Shown here: positions 55,850-64,000 of the stretch, piece after piece | Numbering within the stretch: position 1 is the first letter of the stretch | How the letters are laid out: the number at the start of each line of letters is the position of its first letter | Origin: Hordeum vulgare subsp. vulgare | Taxonomy: Eukaryota > Streptophyta > Magnoliopsida > Poales > Poaceae | Direction of reading: 5' to 3' | Assembly: GCF_904849725.1 (NCBI RefSeq) | Contig: NC_058520.1 | Coordinates: forward strand, 539,452,083-539,516,082 | Length of the DNA stretch: 64,000 nucleotides | The notes under the pieces: model-generated | Told to the model about the DNA's origin: nothing | Seen by the model: the letters and a program-made list of their open reading frames with translations, nothing else | The model's database searches: none | Position numbers and translations under genes: made by a program

Positions 55850-55929
55850 AAACACTTTTATCCTCGGTATGCCGAGTGTTGATCTGTAAGAAACTTTGGC
55901 CACTGCTGTTGGCCGTCACATTCTTGGTT

Positions 55930-55956
55930 CGGTGTGGGTAAGCTTGATCCACACCG
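55930..55956 (+). other. Hairpin behind the antisense gene, copy 2
   Basis: Arms CGGTGTGG and CCACACCG with loop GTAAGCTTGAT, 81 bases after the stop. The counterpart in copy 1 has CGGTGCGG / CCGCACCG with the same loop, so the only stem difference is a compensated pair. Confidence 0.55.
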
Positions 55957-56120
55957 AGCCACTACCTTTGGTTGAACTTCGAATCAAATCTTTTGCTTTT
56001 CTGTTGCAATGTTGACTCGAGTTTTTGTTTGGCGTTTCTTGGTGAAGCCAAAGGCAAACATTCGGAACATGTCAGTTGTTTTGACATCTGCATGAGCCTC
56101 ATTGAGGGTCCGTGGAGTTC

Positions 56121-56966
56121 CCTAAGTCCCCGAGTGTGATGTTAAGTGTACACTCACAGAAGGTTAATACTTAGGAGATTCTGGATCGCAGCGAAGTCCC
56201 CGAGTGTGACGTGAAGTGCACACTCGGAGAAAGTTAATACTTAGGCGATTCTGGATCGCAGCTAAGCCCCCGAGTGTGACGTTAAGTGCACACTCGGAGA
56301 AGGTGAATACTTAGGCGATTCTGGATCGCAGCTAAGCCCCCGAGTGTGACGTTAAGTGCACACTCGGAGAAAGTTAATACTTAGGTGATTCTGGATCGCA
56401 GCTAAGCCCCCTGGTGTGACGTGAAGTGCACACTCGGAGAAGGTTGATACTTAGGCGATTCTGGATCGCAGCTAAGCCCCCGAGTGTGATGTTAAGTGCA
56501 CACTCGGAGAAGGTGAAAACTTAGGCGATTCTGGATCGCAGCTAAGCCCCCGAGTGTGATGTTAAGTGCACACTCGGAGAAAGTTAATACTTAGGCGATT
56601 CTGGATCGCAGCTAAGCCCCCGAGTGTGACGTTAAGTGCACACTCGGAGAAGGTGAAAACTTAGGCGATTCTGGATCGCAGCTAAGCCCCCGAGTGTGAC
56701 GTGAAGTGCACACTCGGAGAAGGTTGATACTTAGGCGATTCTGGATCGCAGCTAAGCCCCCGAGTGTGACGTGAAGTGCACACTCGGAGAAGGTTGATAC
56801 TTAGGCAATTCTGGATCGCAGCTAAGCCCCCGAGTGTGACGTGAAGTGCACACTCGGAGTAGGTTGATACTTAGGCGATTCTGGATCGCAGCTAAGGCCC
56901 CGAGTGTGGCGTGAAGTGCACACTCGGAGAAAGTGAATACTTAGGCGATCCTGGATCGCAGCTAAG
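56121..56966. repeat. 70-bp double-hairpin array of Tat copy 2
   Basis: Twelve units, more regular than in copy 1. Each has CCGAGTGTGA...CACACTCGG and CTTAGGCGAT...ATCGCAGCTAAG dyads. It ends in a ten-base T run beside GACCGGAGTCTGCGACC and is 115 bases from the pol stop. No open frame of note. Confidence 0.95.
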
Positions 56967-57080
56967 TTTTTTTTTTAGACCGGAGTCTGCGACCGCGGAA
57001 GAACTTTGAACCTGCAAAAAACTCAATCTGCTTTATATTATTTCACCAATACTTGTTCTTTACATTGCTTTAGTCGACGG

Positions 57081-58652
57081 TCACGTGTAGAAGCGCTTCA
57101 GGAGATCTCCGTTCCATGCACGCGGCTCGTCTGTCTCCCTCTCGATGTTGTAGAGTCTGTATGCTCCGTTGTTCAACACCTTGGAGATGATGAAGGGTCC
57201 TTCCCAGGGCGGAGCCAACTTGTGAGGTCTTCATTGATCCACTCGGAGCACCAGGTCGCCTGCTTGGAACGTGCGACTTCTGACGTGGCCTACATGAAAA
57301 CGCCACAGATTTTGTTGATAAATGGTTGAGCGAGTTAGTGCCATCTCGCGCTCTTCCTCCAGAAGATCCATTCCGTCTTGCCTTGCTTGTTCTGCTTCGG
57401 CTTCGGAGAAGAGTTCGACTCGTGGCGCATTGTGAAGCAAGTCACTCGGAAGGACCGCTTCTGCTCCAAAAACGAGGAAGAACGGTGATCGCCCTGTAGA
57501 TCTGTTTGGGGTTGTGCGAAGTCCCCAAAGCACTGAAGGTAGCTCGGTAACCCAAGCGCCAGCGGCATGTCCTATCTCTCGCAAGAGTCGGGGCTTCAAA
57601 CCTTGCAAAATAAGTCCATTTGCCCGCTCTGCTTGTCCATTGGACTGAGGATGCGCTACGGAAGCAAAATCCACTCGGATGCCTTGGCTTGGACAGAAAC
57701 CCTTGAATCTGTCCGAGTCAAAGTTTGTCCCGTTGTCCGTGATTATGCTGTGAGGTACACCGAATCTGAAGATGATGTCCCTGAAAAACTTGACGGCTGT
57801 TGAGGCGTCGAGCTTCTTGATGGGCTTCGCTTCGATCCATTTCGTGAACTTGTCGACTGCTACCAACAGATGTGTGTATCCACCTTGGCCTGTCTTGAAT
57901 GGGCCGACTGTATCTAATCCCCACACTGCAAACGGCCACACAAGAGGGATCGTCTTCAACGCAGACGTCGGCTTGTGGGACTTGTTGGAGTAGAACTCGC
58001 AGCCCTCACATCGGTCCACCATATCTTTAGCCATCTCGTTAGCCTGCAGCCAGAAGAAACCAGCCCTGAATGCCTTGGCGACGATTGCTCTCGAAGAAGC
58101 GTGATGACCGCAGGTCCCCGAGTGAATATCTTCCAGAATCAGCTGCTCCTCCTCTGGGGAGATGCATCGTTGAAGAACACCTGAGATACTTTCTTTGTAC
58201 AATTGGCCATCAATGACAGTGAACGACTACGACCTGCGGACTATCTGCCTGGCCTGGACTTCGTCTTCTGGTAGTTCCTGCCTCAGGATATATGCAATGA
58301 TCGGCACAGTCCAATCGGGGATGACGGCAAGAATCTCCATGACCAGGTCAACCACAGCAGGTACATCGACTTCAGTCGGATCCGTTGAACTCTTTGGTTG
58401 CACCGGCTCCTCTATGAAAGGATCTTCTTTGACTGAGGGAAGGTGGAGGTGCTCGAGGCAGACGTCACTCGGGACTGGTCTCCGAGTGGATCTGAGTTTT
58501 GCCAACTCATCAGCTGCTTGGTTCTTCAGTCTTGGAACATGGTGAAGTTCTAGACCTTCAAACTTCTTCTCAAGCTTCCTCACTGCATTGCAGTATGTAG
58601 TCATGGTGGGGTTCCTGACGTCCCACTCTTTCATCACTTGATTGACCACCAA
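57081..58652 (-). pseudogene. pol: Tat copy 2 second RNase H end and integrase
   Basis: Minus strand. 58652-58227 continues the second RNase H (VVNQVMKEWDVRNPTM, ADELAKL) and ends at a TAG (codon for Lys in copy 1). 58202-57231 is the integrase: ILEDIHSGTCGHHASS, CEGCEFYSNKSHKPT, GLDTVGPFKTGQGG, IITDNGTNFDSD and GQAERANGLILQGL, with all H-H-C-C and D-D-E residues. A TGA at 57231-57233 breaks RVDQ from RPHKLAP. The end LLKRFYT is at 57081. Unlike copy 1, the integrase core runs on through LILQG without a stop. Confidence 0.92.
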
Positions 58653-58663
58653 ATTCGAATCGC

Positions 58664-60290
58664 CTAGACCATCAGGCGACGGACGCCGAGTGAGATGGCC
58701 ATACGCAACCCGTAGAGGAGAGCTTCATACTCTGCCTCGTTGTTGGAGGAATCAAAGTGTATCTGTAGCACGTACTTGAGCTTGTCGCCCTTTGGCGATA
58801 TGATCAGAACGCCAGCGCCGGAGCCGTTCAACATCTTGGACCCATCAAAGAACATTGTCCAATGGGCCGAGTAGATGTGGGTCGGTTGCTGTTGTTCTAC
58901 CCATTCTGCTATGAAGTCAGCCAGAGCTTGAGACTTAATAGCTTTCTTGGCCTCGAACTTGATATCACAGTACAGCATCTCCATCGCCCACTTCGCCACT
59001 CGGCCTGACGCGTCTCGATTGTGGAGAATTTCCGACAATGGAGCATCAGAAACGACAGACACCGAGTGGTCTTGGAAATAATGGGCCACCTTCTTCGCAG
59101 TCATGTAAATCCCGTAAATAAATTTTTTGATAGTGGGGATACCTCTGCTTGGAAGGAGTCAGGACTTCGGAGATGTAGTACACTGGCCGCTGAACTTTGT
59201 ATGCTTTGCCTTCTTCTTCTCGTTTGATTGTAAGAACAGTACTGACGACTTGATTTGTAGCCACGATATACATAAGAAGGGGCTCTTTACTGAGCGGAGC
59301 AGTAAGAACCGGCTGGGTGGAAAGTAGGACTTTGAGGTCGTCGAATGCGACTTGGGCTTCATCTGTCCACTCGAAAGTATCTGATTTCTTCATGAGTCGA
59401 TACAGAGGAAGTGCTTTTTCGCCGAGTCGACTGATGAACCTGCTCAAAGCCGCTAGGCAACCTGTGAGCCATTGAACATCGTGTATTCTGACCGGCCTCT
59501 CCATTCGGACGATGGTCCCGATCTTTTCGAGGTTGACATCGATCCCTCGTTCGGAAACGAAGAAACCGAACTTTTCGCTGGGAACGCCGAATGAACATTT
59601 GGCGGGGTTGAGCTTGATATCGTACCTACGAAGGTTGGCGAATGTTTCTGCCAAGTCAGTCAGCAGGTCGGAACCTTTGCGTGACTTGACTACGATATCA
59701 TCCATATACGCCTCCACATTCCGACCGATCTGGTCGAGGAGACCTTTTTGGATCATGCGCATAAAGGTAGCTCCTGCATTCTTCAGACCGAATGGCATAG
59801 TGATGTAGCGGAAGCACCCGAATGGGGTGATGAAGGCTGTTTTTAATTCATTGGGACCATACAGACGGATCTGATGATAGCCCGAGTATGCATCAAGAAA
59901 TGACAGACGCTCGCAACCCGCAGTCGAATCGACAATTTGATCTATGCGGGGGAGCGGAAAATGGTCTTTCGGGCAGACCTTATTGAGATGCTTGAAGTCG
60001 ATGCACATTCGGAGCGACTTGTCCTTCTTGGGAACCATGACAACATTGGCGAGCCACTCGGAGTGGTGAACCTCACGAATGAAGTTGGCTGCCAACAGCT
60101 TGGCCACCTCTTCCCCGATTGCCTTCCTCTTGTGCGCGACGGACCAGCGCAGGCGCTCTCGGACAAGTCGAGCAGTGGAATCCACGTGCAGTCGGTGCTC
60201 AGCCAACTCCCTGGATACACCTGGCATGTCAGAGGTTTTCCATGCGAAGATGTCCCAGTTCTCACGGAGGAATTAGGTGAGCTCGGCTTC
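58664..60290 (-). pseudogene. pol: Tat copy 2 reverse transcriptase and RNase H domains
   Basis: Follows directly after the amber codon at 60291. The start, EAELT-FLRENWDIFAW (with a second TAG at about 60274 in place of Gln), is followed by an open frame 60227-59046: NFIREVHHSEWLANVVMVPK, FLDAYSGYHQIRLYGP, TMPFGLKNAGATF and the catalytic YMDDIVV. A frame change near 59130 leads to 59104-58664 with the remainder of the first RNase H and the second RNase H (MFFDGSKMLNGSGAGVLI, SSNNEAEYEALLYGL). A one-base loss at about 58660 in RRLMVYGDS ends it. One codon pair is missing at SEKFGFF compared with copy 1. Confidence 0.92.
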
Positions 60291-60896
60291 CTATTTAGGA
60301 TCGAGGGTGGAGGAGATGTTTGTCGGGGCAGCAGTGGCGTCCGTCGGGTGGATGCTGACCTTCTTCGTCTCTCCCGCCGACTGAAATGCAGACTCTGAAG
60401 ATGGCCTCTTCGAGCGCATCAGGTCAGCGGGGTCGACTGTTTTCTTGTACTCGTCCAGCTCGAGGACGGCCATTTGCTGTTCGGCGATTCTTGATCCCTG
60501 CTGCAGACACTCTTCAGCCCGCTGCCGATTGCCTGTGATGGTGATCACACCCTTTGGGCCTGGCATCTTCAGCTTCAGGTATACGTAACATGGACGGACC
60601 ATGAAGTGCGCGTACGCTGGGCGACCCAGAATTGCGTGATAAGCGCTCTGGAAGTCAACCACTTCGAACGTCAGCTTTTCCTTGCGGAAGTTCTTGTCGG
60701 AGCCGAAAATGACGTCCAACGCGATCTGGCCGAGTGACTTGGCCTTCCGTCCAGGGACAACTCCATGGAACTGCATGCTGCTCTCGCTGAGTTTGGACAT
60801 CGGGATGCCCATCCCCTTGAGTGTGTCGGCGTACATGATATTCAAGCCGCTGGCTCCATCCATGAGGACTTTGCGCAGTCGGACTCCTTCTACCAC
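60291..60896 (-). pseudogene. pol: Tat copy 2 protease
   Basis: Same frame as gag and reverse transcriptase. VEGVRLRKVLMDGASGLNIM holds the active site; copy 1 has DGGSG, so the second Gly is Ala here, which may weaken the enzyme. The C-terminal part is YHAILGRPAYAHFMVRPCYV, LKMPGPKGVITITGNRQRAE and PTNISSTLDPK, followed by TAG (60291-60293), the amber codon shared with copy 1. Confidence 0.9.
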
Positions 60897-60953
60897 TGGG
60901 TCGACGACCAGAGCCTGTCTTCCCGGGGTGGGTACATGCGCCGGATGATCCGA

Positions 60954-62966
60954 CTAGTCGAAAGTGATCGTAGTCTGAGACCATTTGAGGAACTTGGGGT
61001 TGGTAGGGGTGGCCATGTTCACCTCTGTGTTCACCAGCTTCAATCGGCTCTTACTCTCGACGTCAGCAAAGATCATCAGGGTTGCATGGACTTGGGGGAA
61101 CGGATCCTCCTTATCCTCCTCATCCTGTTCATGGTCCTTCTCACTCGGTTGCCATTCGCTGAACCCCTGGATCAGGAGGCGACACTGTCGAGTGGTATGC
61201 TTCGCATATATGGGGTTGCCTTCTTCATCCATCTTCGTATGAACCGGACATGGCTGGTCCAGGATGGGGTTATTGAACTGCTTCTTCTTGGGGGTGAACT
61301 GAGCCTTCCCTTTGCCCTTTAACTTGGCATTGGTTACGGCTGCAGCTTCTGCTTGCGGAGCGGTCGGAGCTTTCTGCTTCTGCTTTCGAGTGTTGCCCCC
61401 ATCGCCATCAGCGACTGTTTTGTGCTTGCCGCTTCGGATGCGGTCCTCTTCTTCACCATTTGCATAGCGTGTTGCTATCTCCATCATCTTGCTCATGGAG
61501 ATGTCGCCTGTTCGGCCGAACTTCAGGTACAGATCCCTGTACCGCACGCCTGCCTTGAAGGCGCAGACTGCTTGATGCTCGGTGACGTTCTCCACCGTGT
61601 GATAGAGAGTTGTCCAGCGCTGGATGAAGTCACGCAGGGGCTCATTCTGCTTCTGGACGCAGTGCTGGAGCTCCACAAGGCCAGCAGGGCGCTTGCACAT
61701 CCCTTCGAAGGTCCTGATGAACACTCGGGCCAGATCTGCCCAACTGTAGATGCTTGAGGGGGCCAATTGGTTCAGCCACGCTCGCGCCGAGCCGTCGAGC
61801 ATCAGAGGGAGGTGCTTCATGGCGACATGGTCGTCCCCTCCTCCGATCTGGACTGCCACTCGGTAGTCATCCAGCCACATTTCTGGCTTGGACTCTCCTG
61901 TCAACTTGCTAATTCCCGTCGCCAATCGGAAGTTGGGAGGGATGTCAGCCGAACGGATGGCTCGACTGAAACACTCGGGACCAGAAATGGTGGCCCTCCT
62001 TCCACTCGGGCGGTCGATATCGCGACCATCGCGGTGGGCCCGACCCCTGTCGACCCTCCGCTGGGCGATATGCCCTCTTGCGTCGGGCCTTGGGTCGTAA
62101 GTGTCACCGACTGAACGCCGATCATCATGATGTCGGGGCCCGTAGGGCCCACCCCGCGGAGGGGTGCGTGAACGGCGGCGATCTTCGTGATTTATGGAAC
62201 GGCTGCCTCCTTTATGCCGCTGATGGGAACCTGGGCTGTGAACCGACCGATGCGTATTCACATGAACAGAACTATTATAGATCCTGTTGTGCGACTGGGA
62301 GACCGCCGAATTCTGTTGTTGCGCCGTGTGCAACAGGGCTCGGATCTGCTCGATCCCTCTACCGGCCTCTGAATCAGTCGGCTGGAGGGAATCGGCTATC
62401 TTGGCAGCTGCAGCCAAGTTGAGGAGGGGTGTGCGGAACAGCTCCACGTTGCTCCGCCGAGTGTGCCGACTGGCAGAACGGCGAGGTGGACGACGCGCGC
62501 CGGACGCTTCGCCGATCTCGTGCTCGTTCCGGCCAGCTTGACGGGGATCTTCATGGGAATTGGCCATGTGTACTTCTGCTGCAGGCCCGCGACCCGCGTA
62601 CTCGGAAGGAAACTCAGTCGGAACCGAGCCCGAGCGCTGGGACGGCGGGGCAACCACAACTGACTCTAGAACCGCCACTTGTGAAGACGCGTTCTGGCGC
62701 GCCTGGGCGTGTTGCACCCAACGCTGGAGCCGCGGATGGCGGGACCGCTTGACGCGGCGCGTGACGGCGGTGTAGGTCGACACCGGAGCCGACTGCTGGA
62801 GAAGAAGAATGCCGCGGGCGCCGGCACGGAAGTGCGTAGCCCCGCGACGGGGAAGCGCCTCGACGTCGAGGGGCGCATCCCGAAGCCACGCCGAATCGTC
62901 GACGATGAAGGAGAGAGCGCCGAAGAAGATCTGGTGACCCATGCTCGAATCTCCACCAGACGACAT
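60954..62966 (-). pseudogene. gag: Tat copy 2 Gag
   Basis: Start at 62966 (MSSGGDSSMGHQIFFGALSF), the Met shared with copy 1. An upstream Met at 63032 overlaps the primer-binding site and is not preferred. The domains are the same as in copy 1: basic Ser/Arg leader, Gag core (FRLATGISKLTGESKPEMWL, LRDFIQRWTTLYHTVEN) and the C-x2-H-x13-H-x4-C knuckle (CPVH...HTTRQC). It has a 15-residue insertion before TTITFD relative to copy 1 (VNMATPTNPKFLKWSQ). A TAG at 60954-60956 replaces the Gln of ITFDQSDHPAH and separates Gag from protease. Gag itself is otherwise open for 671 codons and could still be made. Confidence 0.92.
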
Positions 62967-63014
62967 GACGAAAGGAAGTAATCGCAAACTCGCCGGAAGT
63001 CGCTTAGACGCCTG

Positions 63015-63032
63015 CCCCACGGTGGGCGCCAA
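63015..63032 (-). other. Primer-binding site of Tat copy 2
   Basis: TTGGCGCCCACCGTGGGG on the minus strand, one base inside the LTR, identical to copy 1. Confidence 0.9.
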
Positions 63033-63033
63033 C

Positions 63034-63590
63034 TGTCGTGGGTATTAGCCTGACAGTAGATGTGTAGGGTACGAAAAAGAAGGGCAGAGCCTTAGCTACG
63101 GCGAGGTTGTATGAGTTCAGGCCCCTCTGCGGTGGAGGTAATAGCCCTACGTCTCAGTGCTCAGGGAGCTTGTTGTCGAGTGGAAATATAGAATACAATG
63201 AGTTGCTAACCCCTCTACCAGTGGGGGAGGGTGGCTTATATAGAGTGCGCTGCCCTCCACAACGGTTCCGGTACAGGGGTGGAGTAGTGGGGATTGAATG
63301 CGTTCGTTACAGGTAACGTATGCTCTAAATGCTAATAAATGCACCCGGAAACGTGCGACCGTTTCCCTCCAGAGAGGTTACGATGTACCGAGTGTAGCTA
63401 GTCGGTTAGCTTGGTATCCTCCGAATGCTAGTCTCCGACTGGATGGTCGAGGACCTGTTACCGACTGGATGATGGGGACTCCTTAATTCAGTCGGGACTG
63501 ACTAAGGGCCTTGTCCTTTGTGAGGGGTAGTCCTTGGGTAGGACCTACATGGCAGGCCTATGACCCTACCCTAGGACTATGACCCCATCA
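63034..63590 (-). repeat. Tat copy 2 5' LTR
   Basis: 557 bp. TATATAAG on the minus strand at 63242-63235 is the promoter core. Thirteen differences from the 3' LTR by eye, mostly transitions. Confidence 0.95.
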
Positions 63591-63595
63591 TGGGG

Positions 63596-63819
63596 CAATG
63601 ATGCCATAATGTGAGCCCACTACAAAACGTTTTCTATGCTTCAACTGCCTTGCCGACTGTTGGTCTTCGCATACTCGAATGAGTCACATGGTCGAGTGGT
63701 TGACTGTCATCCGAGTGGATAGTATGTATGTATTTGTATGGACCCACCTCATGTATGGACCCCATGCTATTATGGTATTTTGAACCTTCACGGGCCTACC
63801 CGTTTTGTGTATCCCAACA
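63596..63819 (-). repeat. LTR of element H, right piece
   Basis: Continues the LTR after the TGGGG duplication. Its outer end on the minus strand is TGTTGGGATACAC (63819). With 51009-51353 it makes 569 bp, close to the 557 bp of the Tat copies. As the primer-binding site is on the left piece, this is the 5' LTR; its partner would be left of the window or lost. Confidence 0.65.
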
Positions 63820-64000
63820 GCTGGAATTACTTCAGAAGGCCATTATAATTAGAAAATATCAGCATTACTCTTCCTGCCTAGGAGTTATTCTGAGCCACGG
63901 GTAAGCTTGTCAAACTTACCCCAGGCTCGGGGGCTGTTATACCCATAAAGGCATATATAACTTTGTAAATGAAATCTAAAAGATTACATGGCTTACCTTA
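63820..64000 (+). other. Outer flank, possible polypurine tract and LTR start
   Basis: Unassigned. CAGGCTCGGGGGC (63922-63934) followed by TGTTATACCC (from 63935) looks like a polypurine tract and the start of a plus-strand Gypsy 3' LTR. This could be the 3' end of the element whose protease fragment is at 1-285. The window ends before it can be tested. Confidence 0.35.

Larger units (their letters stand above)
51354..63590 (-). mobile_element. Tat-lineage Gypsy element, copy 2
   Basis: A complete 12,237-bp element with two 557-bp LTRs and a 5-bp duplication TGGGG (51349-51353 and 63591-63595). The layout is the same as in copy 1, on the opposite strand. The LTRs differ at 13 positions by my count (2.3%). 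gag, protease and reverse transcriptase are in one frame broken by two amber codons. Frameshifts lie near 59130 and 58660 and stops at 58227 and 57231. The antisense gene is present. Inserted in the LTR of related element H. Confidence 0.96.

Overview
The window is plant intergenic DNA, most likely from a Triticeae grass (wheat, barley, rye or goat-grass). It carries Angela/BARE-1-type, Athila-type and Tat-type LTR retrotransposons, a plant L1-type LINE and a Tourist-like MITE, nested as is usual in that tribe. I find no host protein-coding gene, tRNA, rRNA or CRISPR array. Element family names are from memory of family features and were not searched.

Layout from the outside in. (a) The outer layer is a Gypsy protease fragment (1-285) and a truncated Athila-like LTR (286-1056). 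(b) Next is a minus-strand Tat-like element 'H'. It has a 569-bp LTR (51009-51353 plus 63596-63819), a primer-binding site (50990-51007), and an interior that holds hairpin-rich 70-bp repeats (1057-1971, 45864-46237), about 50 copies of a 46-bp minisatellite (46241-48895) and a MITE, but no recognisable gag or pol. (c) A decayed minus-strand Angela/BARE-1-like Copia element (1972-45864) split the 70-bp array. (d) Two insertions landed in Angela's left LTR: Tat-Gypsy copy 1 (2704-15180, plus, target duplication GGGCG) and a full-length LINE (15893-39083, minus, 14-bp duplication). (e) Two insertions landed in the LINE: an Athila-like solo LTR (16901-18560, duplication ATGTC) and a 14.4-kb SIRE-like Copia (19230-33612, minus, duplication AGCAT) that cuts the LINE reverse transcriptase inside its YADD motif. 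(f) Tat-Gypsy copy 2 (51354-63590, minus, duplication TGGGG) sits in the LTR of H.

The two Tat copies belong to one family and share an unusual plan: gag-protease, reverse transcriptase, two RNase H domains and integrase on one strand; then an array of 70-bp units, each with two hairpins; then a six-exon antisense gene on the other strand converging on pol. Both copies have the same amber codon between protease and reverse transcriptase and a hairpin with a compensatory base change behind the antisense gene. The Copia element has a second transcription unit downstream of pol (about 1,240 codons, decayed) with its own TATA box and a probable leader intron.

By-eye LTR divergence fits the nesting order: Angela about 5-6%, Copia about 2.5%, Tat copy 1 about 2%, Tat copy 2 about 2.3%. 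At 1.3e-8 substitutions per site per year this is roughly 2 million years for Angela and about 0.8-1 million for the rest. Every coding region has at least one stop or frameshift, so none of these copies looks autonomous now.
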